Shown here: one piece after another, positions 7,396 to 16,416 of the stretch | Layout of the letters: the number at the start of each line of letters is the position of its first letter | Position numbering within the stretch: position 1 is the stretch's first letter | Origin: Pseudosulfitobacter sp. DSM 107133 | GTDB lineage: Bacteria; Pseudomonadota; Alphaproteobacteria; Rhodobacterales; Rhodobacteraceae | Direction of reading: 5' to 3' | Length of the DNA: 64,000 nucleotides | Assembly: GCF_022788695.1 (NCBI RefSeq) | Contig: NZ_CP085154.1 | Location: 1,736,001 to 1,800,000 of the forward strand | Notes under the pieces: generated by a model | What the model saw: the letters and a program-made list of their open reading frames with translations, nothing else | What the model was told of the DNA's origin: nothing | Database searches by the model: none | Program-made: the position numbers and the translations under genes

Positions 7396-7455
7396 TTTTA
7401 TTTCGCGCGCCCGCAATTCGACGACACAAGCGCAAATTGGCCCAGGGAATCGCTG

Positions 7456-8118
7456 TTACAGGCGCACGCCGGTGCCTTGCAGCACACCATGTTCCATCGC
7501 GTAGCGGGTCAAACCGGCGGTGCTGGAAATGCCCAGCTTGTGTTTGATGTTCTTGCGATGGGTTTCCACGGTGCGCACCGAAATATCCAGATCGCGTGCG
7601 ACTTCCTTGTTGGACAGGCCCTGTGCCAGTTGCAGCAGGATCGTTTGTTCGCGTTCCGTCAGCGATGCGCGCACGTCGCCCGGTTTTGGCTCGATTGACC
7701 CTTTGGCGCCGGTGCACAGATAGCGTTCGCCGCGCATTACCGCGTCGATCGCATCCTTGATCTCTTCTGTGGGCACGTCTTTCAGAACATAGCCGCGCGC
7801 GCCATGGTCCAGTGCCGAGGCGATGTATTCGGGGCTGTCGTGCATCGACAGAACCAGCACGGCGGTGTCGGGGCTGCGTTCCAGCACCAGTTCGGTGGCG
7901 GTCAGCCCGCCCATTCCGGGCATGTTCAGATCCATCAGGATCACATCGGGTTTCAGCACATCAAGCTGGTCGATCACATCCTGCCCGTTGCCCAGACTGC
8001 CGACCACCACAAGATCGTCATAGCTTTCCAGAATGGACTGGATGCCTTGGGCGACCATCGGATGATCATCGACCACCAGCACGCGGATCGGATGGTTCGG
8101 AGTGGCTTGATCGGTCAT
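7456..8118 (-). CDS. NarL/LuxR-family response regulator
   Basis: The 220-residue DNA-binding response regulator has a receiver domain at 10-125 with VVDDHP acidic residues, the phospho-acceptor Asp in VILMDLNMPGM (about residue 62) and the switch Lys in YVLKDV. The C-terminal LuxR-type helix-turn-helix reads LTEREQTILLQLAQGLSNKE, then VARDLDISVRTVETHRKNIK. It overlaps the stop of the upstream histidine kinase by 4 bp (ATGA). The pair is divergent from the TRAP transporter at 9834, so control of that transporter, as for MctRS-type systems of Rhodobacteraceae, is a reasonable inference. Confidence 0.9.
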   Translation of the reverse strand: MTDQATPNHPIRVLVVDDHPMVAQGIQSILESYDDLVVVGSLGNGQDVIDQLDVLKPDVILMDLNMPGMGGLTATELVLERSPDTAVLVLSMHDSPEYIASALDHGARGYVLKDVPTEEIKDAIDAVMRGERYLCTGAKGSIEPKPGDVRASLTEREQTILLQLAQGLSNKEVARDLDISVRTVETHRKNIKHKLGISSTAGLTRYAMEHGVLQGTGVRL

Positions 8119-9593
8119 GATTGCCTCTTTTGCAGTGGCGGGGTGTGGGCGGCTTCGGTGCCGGATTTGGGATCGGGGGGCAGCAGGTGGGTCAGCGGCA
8201 CCGTGGCCTCGACAACCGTGCCGACACCATGCGTGCCAGCTTCGGAACTGCCTTTGCCCCGCGCGGACAGGATGCGCAAGGTGCCGTCCAGCTGTTCAAC
8301 GCGCTCTTGCATGTTGCGCAGTCCGATGCCGGGTTGGTTGCTGCGATGGTCGCGCGCGATGCCACAACCGTTGTCGGTTATGCGCAACGTCGCGCCGCGC
8401 CGGTGCCCGCGCAAGTCGACGGTCACATGGGTCGCACCGGAATGGCGTTCAATGTTGGTCAGTGCCTCTTGGGCGATGCGGTACAGCGCAATCTTGGCGT
8501 TCTGGTCCAGACGGTTGCGGAACACCACGGTGTCAAAGGTCGTCTTGACCCCGGTACGCGCTTCAAAGTCGGTGGTCAGCGCCTTGACCGCAGGGCCAAG
8601 GCCCAGATCATCCAGCACGCCGGGGCGCAAATCGCGGCTGATGCGGCGCACCTCGGTAATGGCGGTGGCCAGATTGTCAAACCCCTGATCCAGCGATTCC
8701 TCGGCCATCTCGGTCTTGCCGGATTTCAGCCGCCGCCGCGCGATGTCCAGGGCAAAGCGCACGCCCACAAGGATCTGGCTGATGCCGTCGTGCAATTCGC
8801 GCGCCACGCGGCCACGTTCTTCTTCCTGGGCATCAAACACCCGCTGGGTCAGCCGCTTGAGCTTGGCATCGGCCAGCCTGCGTTCGCGGATGTTGATGAC
8901 CATGCCCGAGCCAAAGACCAGCAGCAGCGCAAGCAGGGTGATGACGGTAATATAGACAAAGGTGCGCTGCACCCGCGTTTCGACCTCAAGACGCGAGGCC
9001 GCGATATTGGCCAGTACATCGTCAATAAACACGCCCGTGCCGACCGCCCACTGCCAGCTGGGGAAAGAGGTGACATAGGAAATCATCCGCGCATCTTTGC
9101 CCGTTGACGGTTTCGGCCACAGATGGGTCAGATACCCGTCGCCCTGACGCGCGATATTGATCAGGTCACGCACCACCGGCGTGCCTTCGGCGTCGGTCTC
9201 GTCCATCCAGTTGCCGCCAATCCGGTCGGTCTGGCGCGGGCTGACCAGATTGGTGCCATCATAGTCGTAGACAAAAAAGAATCCTTCGCGGCCATAGATC
9301 ATCGCGGCAAGGATCTGTTTTACGCGTTTCTTCGCGGCCTCGTCATCGGGGGCGGCGTTGCCATAGATAAAATAGAACCCGTTGCGGGCCTGGGTGACGT
9401 AGTTGCGCAGTTCGGCCTTTTTGGCTGCGATCAGCTGGGATTCAAGCGCACGGATTTCGCGGTTGGCCAGTTCGCGCGACTGCACCGTGACCAAAATAGC
9501 AATCGCAGCCATCGCCAGCACCAGCGGCATCGCCGCGACCAGCAACAGTTTCTGTGCATAGCTGAATGTGAAGAATGACCAAAGACGCTGCAT
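8115..9593 (-). CDS. Cache-domain sensor histidine kinase (HisKA_3 type)
   Basis: The 492-residue membrane kinase has a first helix at about 11-35 and a second at about 218-240. The periplasmic Cache domain between them includes GREGFFFVYDYDGTNLVSP and SYVTSFPSWQWAVGTGVFID, typical of single Cache small-molecule sensors. After the second helix come the dimerisation/phospho-acceptor motif RVARELHDGISQILVG (HisKA_3) and an ATPase domain with DNGCGI and GIGLRNMQERV. It is translationally coupled to the response regulator. The divergent TRAP transporter suggests sensing of an organic acid; the ligand is unknown. Confidence 0.9.
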   Translation of the reverse strand: MQRLWSFFTFSYAQKLLLVAAMPLVLAMAAIAILVTVQSRELANREIRALESQLIAAKKAELRNYVTQARNGFYFIYGNAAPDDEAAKKRVKQILAAMIYGREGFFFVYDYDGTNLVSPRQTDRIGGNWMDETDAEGTPVVRDLINIARQGDGYLTHLWPKPSTGKDARMISYVTSFPSWQWAVGTGVFIDDVLANIAASRLEVETRVQRTFVYITVITLLALLLVFGSGMVINIRERRLADAKLKRLTQRVFDAQEEERGRVARELHDGISQILVGVRFALDIARRRLKSGKTEMAEESLDQGFDNLATAITEVRRISRDLRPGVLDDLGLGPAVKALTTDFEARTGVKTTFDTVVFRNRLDQNAKIALYRIAQEALTNIERHSGATHVTVDLRGHRRGATLRITDNGCGIARDHRSNQPGIGLRNMQERVEQLDGTLRILSARGKGSSEAGTHGVGTVVEATVPLTHLLPPDPKSGTEAAHTPPLQKRQS

Positions 9594-9777
9594 GTTGATT
9601 CGATAAGCCGTTTCAGGTGCGAATCATAGAGGGCAGGGCGGTCTGACCGGAATTCAGTGGTCTTCTAACCCCTGCAAAACATATGCCCGAAGACATTTTG
9701 GGGGAAATCTAATCAACGATCTCCGTAGTACTTGGTATTTCATTTTGATTCTACCTGAGTAGTGTAGCGACACGCGA

Positions 9778-9809
9778 ACGACCGCCAGCAACGAGAGCCG
9801 AGCGGTCGT
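9778..9809 (+). promoter_or_regulatory. Stem in the TRAP operon 5' leader
   Basis: ACGACCGC (9778-9785) and GCGGTCGT (9802-9809) are perfect 8-bp inverted repeats with a 16-base loop, ending 12 bp before the GGAGGAG ribosome site of the TRAP binding-protein gene. It may stabilise the leader or act as an operator in the 240-bp divergent region (9594-9833); I see no certain promoter there. Confidence 0.35.
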
Positions 9810-9833
9810 CACATAACTTTGGGAGGAGTATCT

Positions 9834-10922
9834 ATGGACCGTCGTTCATTTCTGAAGACGTCTGCAATGGGCGGCACAGCCGCCGCAGCGACAACACTTG
9901 CCGCACCGCTTTACGCACAGGGCAAGCGCACGCTGACAATGGTGACAGCATGGCCGCGCGGTTTTGCCGTGCTGGACGATGCGGCAACCTATTTCAACAA
10001 CATGGTTGATGAAATGTCGGATGGCACGCTGACCATCGAGAAAAAAGCCCCCGGCGAGCTGGTCGGCGCGTTCGAAGTGTTCGACGCCGTGTCCTCGGGT
10101 CAGGCTGACATCTATCACGCGGCTGACTATTACTTTATCGGTCAACACCCCGGTCTGGCCTATTTCACGGCCGTGCCCTTTGGCGGCACCGCCCAGGAGC
10201 TGACCAACTGGTATCTGCACGGTGGCGGTCACGAGCTGCACAACCAGATCGGTGAAATCTTCAACATGAAGATGTTCCTGGCCGGCAACTCGGGCTCGCA
10301 GTCCGGTGGCTGGTTCCGCAAGGAAATCAACTCGGCAGCCGACTTCAACGGTCTGAAGTTCCGTATGCCGGGTCTGGGCGGCAAGGTGCTGGGCAAACTG
10401 GGCGCATCGGTTCAGAACATTCCCGGCGGCGAGCTGTATCAGGCGCTGTCCTCGGGCGCGCTGGACGGTCTGGAGTGGGTCGGCCCGTTCGCGGACGAAC
10501 GCGCAGGTTTCCAGGAAGTTGCCAAGATCTATTACACTGCGGGCTTCCACGAGCCGGGCTCGGGTCTGACGGCATCCGTCAACCTGGACGTATTCAACGA
10601 ACTGACACCGGCCCAGCAGAAGATCATCGAATATTCCGCGATGGCAACCACGCACACCGGTCTGGCCGAAACACTGGCCAACAACGGTGCCGCACTGGCG
10701 CGTCTGCAACAGCAGGGTGTGAAAACCATGCAGTTCCCCGACGACGTCTGGGATGCCTTCGGTGCCGCTTCGAAAGAAGTGATGGACGAGAACATGGACG
10801 ATACCCTGTTCGCAGACATCCGCGGCAGCTTTGAAGAATCGCTGCGGTCTTCGGCGGAATGGCTGCAAAAATCCGACGCCTTCTATGTCGAGCAGCGTCA
10901 GCGCGTGCTGAACCAGGGCTAA
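9834..10922 (+). CDS. TRAP transporter substrate-binding protein (DctP/TakP-like)
   Basis: The 362-residue periplasmic solute receptor begins MDRRSFLKTSAMGG with a twin-arginine motif and an Ala-rich signal ending near APLYAQ, so Tat export is likely. Family motifs include SSGQADIYHAADYYFIGQHP, NSGSQSGGWFRKEINSAADF and SSGALDGLEWVGPFADE, matching the TRAP subgroup that includes 2-oxoacid and monocarboxylate binders. The ATG at 9834 follows a strong GGAGGAG at 9822-9828. It is the first gene of the P–Q–M unit; a hairpin downstream probably keeps its transcript more abundant than that of the membrane genes. The substrate is inferred only as a small carboxylate. Confidence 0.92.
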   Translation: MDRRSFLKTSAMGGTAAAATTLAAPLYAQGKRTLTMVTAWPRGFAVLDDAATYFNNMVDEMSDGTLTIEKKAPGELVGAFEVFDAVSSGQADIYHAADYYFIGQHPGLAYFTAVPFGGTAQELTNWYLHGGGHELHNQIGEIFNMKMFLAGNSGSQSGGWFRKEINSAADFNGLKFRMPGLGGKVLGKLGASVQNIPGGELYQALSSGALDGLEWVGPFADERAGFQEVAKIYYTAGFHEPGSGLTASVNLDVFNELTPAQQKIIEYSAMATTHTGLAETLANNGAALARLQQQGVKTMQFPDDVWDAFGAASKEVMDENMDDTLFADIRGSFEESLRSSAEWLQKSDAFYVEQRQRVLNQG

Positions 10923-10946
10923 GCGACAGATATCAACATATATCCG

Positions 10947-10973
10947 GGGGCCGTGCCATATGCGCACGGCCCC
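10947..10973 (+). terminator. Hairpin between TRAP binding protein and membrane genes
   Basis: GGGGCCGTGC (10947-10956) and GCACGGCCCC (10964-10973) form a perfect 10-bp stem with a 7-base loop, 24 bp after the binding-protein stop. There is no T-run, so partial termination or 3' protection of the upstream mRNA is more likely than full termination. Confidence 0.6.
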
Positions 10974-11063
10974 TGAACTGCATCCGGCCTGTTGCAGCAG
11001 GTCAAGACGGCAATCGTGCGAAACCGGCAACAAGCCCGGCATGCACACGGGGAGGGGATGACC

Positions 11064-12032
11064 ATGGTCGACGAAGTAATGTGCGCGGGATTTTTCCGGG
11101 CGGCAGAGGGCGCAAAGCTCAGCTGTCTCGATAAGTTTCAGGACAGCGGACTGATCCAGTTCGTTTTCGGCAACCTGCTGGAAGCGGTCTATAACGTCTT
11201 TGCAGCCTTGCTGAATCCGGCCATGTGGCTGAACTGGTCTGACGGTCAGGCGCTGATGCGCTTTATCTACTACGGCGGTTCGGTCGAGCTGTTCTTTGTC
11301 GCTTTGCTGTTCCTGATCATCATCACCGCATTTGGCATATGGAAGCGTGGCTTCATGTGGGGCTGCGTGCGCGCGCTTGAAGGGCTGAGCAACACGCTGG
11401 GCCGTTTCTTTGCCTGGGCCGGTCTGCTGATGGTGCTGCAACAGATCGTGATCGTGTTCATGCAGCGTATCTTTACGCGGCCTGACATCTCTTTCGGTTT
11501 TGGCATTCCGGTGCAATTCGACATTTCGTGGTTTGGCGAAGAACTGAAGCTTTACAATGCTTTGGTCGTCTGTCTTTGCGTGTCCTACACCTTTGTTCAG
11601 GGCGGGCATGTGCGGGTTGACCTGTTTTATGCAGGTGCCAAGTTCCGCACCAAAAAGATCATCGACATGTTCGGGGCGATCTTTTTCATGATGCCGTTTG
11701 CGATCATCACATGGATGTACGGCTGGTTCTTCCTGTGGCGTCACCTTGTTACGCCGAACCCTTCGGCTTCGGACAAGCTTGAGCTGCTGTTGCGCAAGGC
11801 GCGTATCCTGAAATGGAACGTCGAAACCATCGGCTTTTCGCCCAACGGCTTTAACGGCTATTTCCTGTTCAAGATCCTGCTGGTCAGCTTCTGCGCCATG
11901 GTGATGTTGCAGGCGATTGCGACACTTTACCGAAGCTGGTGCGAATTGCGCGAAGGCGAGGCATCAGAAGGCAAATATCTGGACCGCGACAGTCTGGGCG
12001 AGGGCGAAGAAGCCTATGAGGGCACGCACTGA
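11064..12032 (+). CDS. TRAP transporter small membrane subunit (DctQ-like), enlarged
   Basis: At 322 residues this is well above the roughly 160-220 usual for DctQ subunits. Four hydrophobic helices carry the DctQ pattern, with LQQIVIVFMQRIF and CVSYTFVQGGHVRVDLFY as core signatures. The extra length comes from a soluble N-terminal part, an additional helix region (about residues 35-60) and an insert before the last helix (HLVTPNPSASDKLELLLRK, then ARILKWNVETIGFSPNG). The ATG at 11064 is spaced 7 bp from GGAGGG; an ATG 6 bp upstream is too close to that site. It acts with the M subunit in Na+-driven uptake. Confidence 0.85.
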   Translation: MVDEVMCAGFFRAAEGAKLSCLDKFQDSGLIQFVFGNLLEAVYNVFAALLNPAMWLNWSDGQALMRFIYYGGSVELFFVALLFLIIITAFGIWKRGFMWGCVRALEGLSNTLGRFFAWAGLLMVLQQIVIVFMQRIFTRPDISFGFGIPVQFDISWFGEELKLYNALVVCLCVSYTFVQGGHVRVDLFYAGAKFRTKKIIDMFGAIFFMMPFAIITWMYGWFFLWRHLVTPNPSASDKLELLLRKARILKWNVETIGFSPNGFNGYFLFKILLVSFCAMVMLQAIATLYRSWCELREGEASEGKYLDRDSLGEGEEAYEGTH

Positions 12033-12106
12033 TGTGCGCCTTCAAATTAACACACAATAATGACGGCCGCACACGGCCTGCACGCAAAGCGTAGGGACAT
12101 ATTATC

Positions 12107-14461
12107 ATGTTATTTGGACTCGATGGCGTCGAAATTGGCCTGATCATCGTCTTTGTCTGCCTGTTTGGCGGCATCCTGTCGGGCTTTCCGGTGGCCTTTG
12201 CCATCGGCGGGGCGGGCATCATCTCGTTTGGTATCATTGCCGCGCTCGACAGCGCGGGGCTGCTGATCCATCAGGCGATTGACCAATCCAGCGCGATGTA
12301 TCGCGATCTGGTCAACAGCGGGGTCAAGGCGGATGCGATCAGCATTTTCCGGTATCCCGACCTGCCGCGCGTGGCGGAGTCTGTGTTCCCGCAAGGCTGG
12401 GAAGTGGCGATGGACCGCAACGTGTCGTTTATCGTGAACCGTATGAACGAACGGGTTCTGGCGGGGCAGTCGATTGAAACGCTGCTGGCGGTGCTGATGT
12501 TCGTCCTGATGGGCATCACGCTGGAGCGCTCGAAAATCGCCAACGATCTGCTGACCACCATGGCGCGCGTCTTTGGTCCGCTGCCGGGTGGTCTGGCCGT
12601 GTCGATCGTGGTGGTGGGCGCGTTTCTGGCCGCCTCGACCGGGATTGTGGGCGCGACCGTGGTGACCATGGGCCTGCTGGCGCTGCCGACCATGCTGCGC
12701 AACAATTATTCGCCCGAGATCGCCACAGGCGTTATTGCTGCTTCCGGCACGCTGGGGCAGATCATTCCGCCTTCGATCGTGATCGTTCTGCTGGGCACAC
12801 TGGCGGGGGATCTGTATTCGGCGGCACAGGAACAACGCGCACAGCTTGCGGGCTGTACCGACGCACTCAGCTATCTGGGCAAACCGGCGGTTCTGTCTGT
12901 TGGAACGCTGTTTCAGGCCGCACTTCTGCCGGGCATCCTGCTGGCGCTGATGTATGCGCTGTATGCGTTTGTCTATGCCTTGTTGAACCCCGAGAAGGCA
13001 CCCGCGGTGCCGATGGGGGCGTCGAGTTCCGAACCGATCACGCGCGCCGAGGGCTTTACCTGGTTCCTGGGCGTGCCGATCCTGATGGTGGTGGGCACGA
13101 TCCTGCTGGGCAATATGGGCGTCGTCGGCTCGCAAAACATGACCGTTTCGTCCTTCTCGGACATTGAAAAGGGCGCGTCGCTGCGCACCAATGTTTCGCC
13201 AGAGTGCAAGGCGTCGATGATCGAACTGCACGGCCAGTCGAAATGGGACAAGGCTGTGACGCAACAGCAAGAGATCGACGCGGCAGGGGGCTTGCATGCC
13301 TCCGAGCGCCTCTCGCCCGAAGCCTTGCAGGCCGCCATTGACGCCAAGGTCGAAAACGCAGCGCCCATCGGCACAGGCACGGCGATCCTGTTGATCCTGA
13401 CCGGCCTGATCCTGACCACGGCGCGCGGGGTGTCGCCGTCGCGCGACAAGCGGCCCTTGATTGTCGGGGCCATCGGCGTGGTGCTGGTGCTGCTGGTGGA
13501 TATTCTGCTGATCGGTCCGCGCACCTCGTCGGGGGTCTATGTGGTGCTGATGGCGATCCCCTTTGCGACGGTCCTGTACGGCTGTTTCCACGGGGTTATC
13601 ACCTGTTCCAAGAACGAACTGATCCGCGTGGTTTTCCCGCCGCTGATCCTGATCGTGGCTGTGCTGGGGTCGATTCTGGGCGGTATCACCAACCCGACGC
13701 CGGCCGCTGCACTGGGCGCGGGTGGTGCGATCATGCTTGCGGCCTATCGCAAACTGACCGACCTGGACCGCACGCCAAAAGTGATCATCTGGTCAACGCT
13801 GGCCATTCTGGTCTGCATTCTGGTCGGCGTGAACTTTGATCTGCGCATCAACACCGACGATGTGTCGTTCGAAAGCTGGGTGGCATTTGTCGTGGCCTAT
13901 GCGGCCTATCTGTACGCGCTGTTCGGTTTGCTGTTCAGCTGCTGGGTTCTGTTCACCTCGGGTGTTCTGACACCCATCGTGCGCGAGACAGCCAAGGTGA
14001 CGTCGATGGTGTTCACCATCCTGATCGGCAGCCAGATCCTGAACCTTGTGGTGATCAGCTTTGGCGGTGAACATTACATCCAGATGTTCCTGAAGTCTTT
14101 CGACAACGAGATTACCGTGTTCCTGCTGGTGATGCTGGTGCTGTTCGTTCTGGGCTTTGTCCTGGATTTCCTTGAGATCATCTACATCGTCATTCCCATC
14201 GTGGGGCCCGTTATCTATGGCGGCACCTTTGACCCGAAATGGGTGACGATCATGATTGCGGTGAACTTGCAGACCTCGTTCCTGACGCCGCCCTTTGGCT
14301 TTGCGCTGTTCTATCTGCGCGGGGTTGCCCCCAAGGAGGTTACCACAGGCCACATCTATCGCGGTATCATCCCGTTCGTGTTGATTCAGGTGCTGGGGCT
14401 GGCGATCTTGTGGTTCTTCCCGTCGATCGTGACGATTGTACCGGATCTGATCCCGAACTGA
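12107..14461 (+). CDS. TRAP transporter large membrane subunit (DctM-like), enlarged
   Basis: The 784-residue permease is much longer than the roughly 430 usual for DctM. The core family signatures are present: LSGFPVAFAIGGAG near the N-terminus, GATVVTMGLLALPTML, SGTLGQIIPPSIVIVLLG, GGITNPTPAAALGAG and LQTSFLTPPFGFALFYLRG near the end. Extra sequence lies in two soluble inserts (about residues 55-105 and 340-425) plus additional helices in the middle, giving perhaps 16 membrane segments. Only 74 bp separate it from the Q subunit. Such long M subunits are known in the so-called mannitol/chloroaromatic TRAP subgroup; the real substrate is unknown. Confidence 0.88.
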   Translation: MLFGLDGVEIGLIIVFVCLFGGILSGFPVAFAIGGAGIISFGIIAALDSAGLLIHQAIDQSSAMYRDLVNSGVKADAISIFRYPDLPRVAESVFPQGWEVAMDRNVSFIVNRMNERVLAGQSIETLLAVLMFVLMGITLERSKIANDLLTTMARVFGPLPGGLAVSIVVVGAFLAASTGIVGATVVTMGLLALPTMLRNNYSPEIATGVIAASGTLGQIIPPSIVIVLLGTLAGDLYSAAQEQRAQLAGCTDALSYLGKPAVLSVGTLFQAALLPGILLALMYALYAFVYALLNPEKAPAVPMGASSSEPITRAEGFTWFLGVPILMVVGTILLGNMGVVGSQNMTVSSFSDIEKGASLRTNVSPECKASMIELHGQSKWDKAVTQQQEIDAAGGLHASERLSPEALQAAIDAKVENAAPIGTGTAILLILTGLILTTARGVSPSRDKRPLIVGAIGVVLVLLVDILLIGPRTSSGVYVVLMAIPFATVLYGCFHGVITCSKNELIRVVFPPLILIVAVLGSILGGITNPTPAAALGAGGAIMLAAYRKLTDLDRTPKVIIWSTLAILVCILVGVNFDLRINTDDVSFESWVAFVVAYAAYLYALFGLLFSCWVLFTSGVLTPIVRETAKVTSMVFTILIGSQILNLVVISFGGEHYIQMFLKSFDNEITVFLLVMLVLFVLGFVLDFLEIIYIVIPIVGPVIYGGTFDPKWVTIMIAVNLQTSFLTPPFGFALFYLRGVAPKEVTTGHIYRGIIPFVLIQVLGLAILWFFPSIVTIVPDLIPN

Positions 14462-14482
14462 TCAGTTCGGCAAGGTAACTGA

Positions 14483-14514
14483 AAAAGGGCGCGTCCGATG
14501 GGATGCGCCCTTTT
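14483..14514 (+). terminator. Terminator of the TRAP operon
   Basis: AAAAGGGCGCGTCC (14483-14496) pairs with GGATGCGCCCTTTT (14501-14514), a 14-bp stem with one G·T pair and a GATG loop, ending in TTTT. It begins 21 bp after the M-subunit stop. Confidence 0.8.
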
Positions 14515-14536
14515 GCGTTTGTGCGGGGGGAAACCG

Positions 14537-14588
14537 CTGGAGGCTCTGCCTCCAGACCTCCGGGATATTTGGGGCCAAATGAAAGCGG
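14537..14588 (+). repeat. Dispersed intergenic repeat, copy 1
   Basis: A hairpin CTGGAGGC-TCT-GCCTCCAG (14537-14555) is followed by the core CTCCGGGATATTTGGGGCCA and AATGAAAG. The same layout (GC hairpin, then CCGGGATATTT and GGCCAAAAGAAG) occurs at 16365, 33495 (inverted), 36008 and, degenerate, 49398. It lies between the TRAP terminator and the end of the nitronate monooxygenase gene. Confidence 0.65.
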
Positions 14589-15632
14589 TTATTGGGATTC
14601 CCTGTGCAGCAGGGTCAGCAGGTCGGCGGCGGGCATGGGGCGGTGAAGGGGGGCACCCTGTCCGGCCCATTGCGCGCCAAAACCATGTTCGCCTGCGGCT
14701 TTGGCGGCGGCGTTGAGCGCTTTGCCTGCGTCATAGGCGATGGGATAGTCGGGAGGGTTTGCACGGGTTCCGGCACCCCAGGCGGTGAACCGGTTTGCGA
14801 GGCAACGTGCAGGACGTCCCGAAATGGCGGCGGTCATGGTGGTGTGGTGGGCCGCATCACTGGCCAGGGCCGCACGATATGGCGCATCGGCACTGCTTTC
14901 GGGGCAGGCGATAAAGGCGGTGCCCAGCTGGGCGGCAATGGCCCCCAGATCAAGGGCGGCGCGGATGCCTGCGCCATCCATGATGCCCCCTGCGGCGATG
15001 ACCGGCCGGTGGCAGTTTGCCACAAGCAGTCGGGTGAGGGCGTCTGTACTGAGTTTGTCATCAGGGGCGTCGGGGTTGAACATCCCACGGTGGCCACCGG
15101 CCTCGAAACCCTGCGCCACGATGGCGTCAATACCGGCGGCTTCGATGGCGCGTGCTTCGTCAAGGTTGGTTGCGGTGGCGAGCAGGGTGATGCCTGCGTC
15201 TTTCAGGGCCTTGATACGGTCGGTGTCAGGCAGGCCAAAGTGAAAGCTGACCACTGGCGGCGCGCTGTCCAGCAGCATGTCGAGCATGGCATCATCGTCG
15301 GCAAAGCTTTGATAGATCGTGCGCAGGGCTGCGGGCGGTTCGCCATTGTAGCGTGCGAACAGCGGCTGCATGGCATCGAGCCAGGCAGCCTCGCGGGCAG
15401 GGCGTGCCGTGGGGGTGGCATGGACAAAAAGGTTGACGTTAAAGGCGCGGTTGGTGAGGGCGCGGGTGGCCGCGATCATCGCGCGCGCGCCAGCGGCGTC
15501 GGTGGCGCCAACGCCGATCGAACCAAGGCCGCCCGCGTTCGAAACAGCGGCGGCAAGCGCGGGCGTGGAAACGCCGGCCATTGGGGCCTGAATGATCGGG
15601 ACAGAAATGTTTAGGCGGTTCAGGAGGGTCAT
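14589..15632 (-). CDS. Nitronate monooxygenase-like FMN enzyme
   Basis: The 347-residue TIM-barrel flavoprotein belongs to the nitronate monooxygenase / 2-nitropropane dioxygenase family. Signatures are [20 protein letters not shown] and NAGGLGSIG at the N-terminus (FMN phosphate region), [14 protein letters not shown] near residue 190 (containing the catalytic-region His), [13 protein letters not shown] and [14 protein letters not shown]. The family oxidises nitronates such as propionate-3-nitronate; the physiological substrate here is not shown. It is codirectional with the LysE exporter upstream (gap 15 bp), so the two are probably cotranscribed. Confidence 0.88.
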   Translation of the reverse strand: MTLLNRLNISVPIIQAPMAGVSTPALAAAVSNAGGLGSIGVGATDAAGARAMIAATRALTNRAFNVNLFVHATPTARPAREAAWLDAMQPLFARYNGEPPAALRTIYQSFADDDAMLDMLLDSAPPVVSFHFGLPDTDRIKALKDAGITLLATATNLDEARAIEAAGIDAIVAQGFEAGGHRGMFNPDAPDDKLSTDALTRLLVANCHRPVIAAGGIMDGAGIRAALDLGAIAAQLGTAFIACPESSADAPYRAALASDAAHHTTMTAAISGRPARCLANRFTAWGAGTRANPPDYPIAYDAGKALNAAAKAAGEHGFGAQWAGQGAPLHRPMPAADLLTLLHRESQ

Positions 15633-15647
15633 GGTGGTCCTTTCAGT

Positions 15648-16274
15648 TCAGGCCCGCTTGAACAGGGCGGTGGCCACGCCCATCGCGATCAGGGCGCTGC
15701 CGCCCGCACGGGTGACCCCTGCCAGCACCGCGGGGCGCGCGATCGTGGCGCGCAGCCTGTCGGCCAGCAGCGCATAGGCCAACGCGTTGAGCACGGCGAG
15801 ACCGACAAAAGTTGCGATCAGGATGGCAAACTGGGGCAGCAGGGCTGCGTCAACGGTCACGAATTGCGGGACAAAGGCGATAAAGAAAACGATGGATTTC
15901 GGGTTAAGCGCGGTGACGGCGGCGGCGTGGGTGAACACGCTGGCGGCACGGGCCTCAGGCAGATCCGCGACTGCGCCCAACGATGCCGAAGGGGCGCTGC
16001 GCAGCAGTTTGACACCCAGATAGACCAGATAGGCCGCTCCTATCCATTTCAGCGCAGTGAACAACGTGGCCGAGGCCAGCACCAGCGCGCCAAGCCCCGC
16101 AAGCGAGGCCGACATGGCGATGAAATCGCCCAAGGCGACGCCCGCAACCGTGGCCAGCGAGACCCGTCTGCCCTGGCTGATGGCATAGCTGAGCACCAGC
16201 AGCACGGTCGGTCCGGGAATAAGAAGCAGGGCGGTTGATGCGGCGACGAAGGTCAGCCAGATTTGAAGGTCCAT
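15648..16274 (-). CDS. LysE/RhtB-family amino-acid exporter
   Basis: The 208-residue protein has about six hydrophobic helices. The N-terminal MDLQIWLTFVAASTALLLIP, then GPTVLLVLSYAISQGRR, is the family signature, with GDFIAMSASLAGLGAL in the second helix and NPKSIVFFIAFVPQFV in the middle. Members export amino acids or small metabolites. The ATG at 16274 starts directly on the first helix. The truncated copy at the left edge of the window matches its N-terminus. The nitronate monooxygenase gene lies 15 bp downstream. Confidence 0.88.
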   Translation of the reverse strand: MDLQIWLTFVAASTALLLIPGPTVLLVLSYAISQGRRVSLATVAGVALGDFIAMSASLAGLGALVLASATLFTALKWIGAAYLVYLGVKLLRSAPSASLGAVADLPEARAASVFTHAAAVTALNPKSIVFFIAFVPQFVTVDAALLPQFAILIATFVGLAVLNALAYALLADRLRATIARPAVLAGVTRAGGSALIAMGVATALFKRA

Positions 16275-16364
16275 TTTGCGTGTTCTCCCTAGTTTGGGAA
16301 AGCAAGCCATGGGGATTCAGAGGTGTAAAGCAGAAATCTCCGCACGGTCGCGTGCGGGCGATGG

Positions 16365-16412
16365 CTGGAGACTCTGCCACCGGGCCTCCGGGATATCGAG
16401 GGCCAAAAGAAG
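16365..16412 (+). repeat. Dispersed intergenic repeat, copy 2
   Basis: CTGGAGACTCTGCCACCGGG is followed by CCTCCGGGATATCGAGGGCC and AAAAGAAG, the same layout as the copies at 14537 and 36008, although here the hairpin is weaker. It lies between the bpt stop (16417) and the LysE start, ending 4 bp before bpt. Confidence 0.65.
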
Positions 16413-16416
16413 TGTG

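Noticed and set aside
8121..9107. Plus-strand frame opposite the histidine kinase
   Set aside because: The kinase motifs on the other strand are unambiguous; this frame lacks any domain.
9846..11744. Long minus-strand frame across the TRAP receptor and Q subunit
   Set aside because: It lies opposite genes with strong motifs and codon bias, has no ribosome site, and encodes no recognisable domain.
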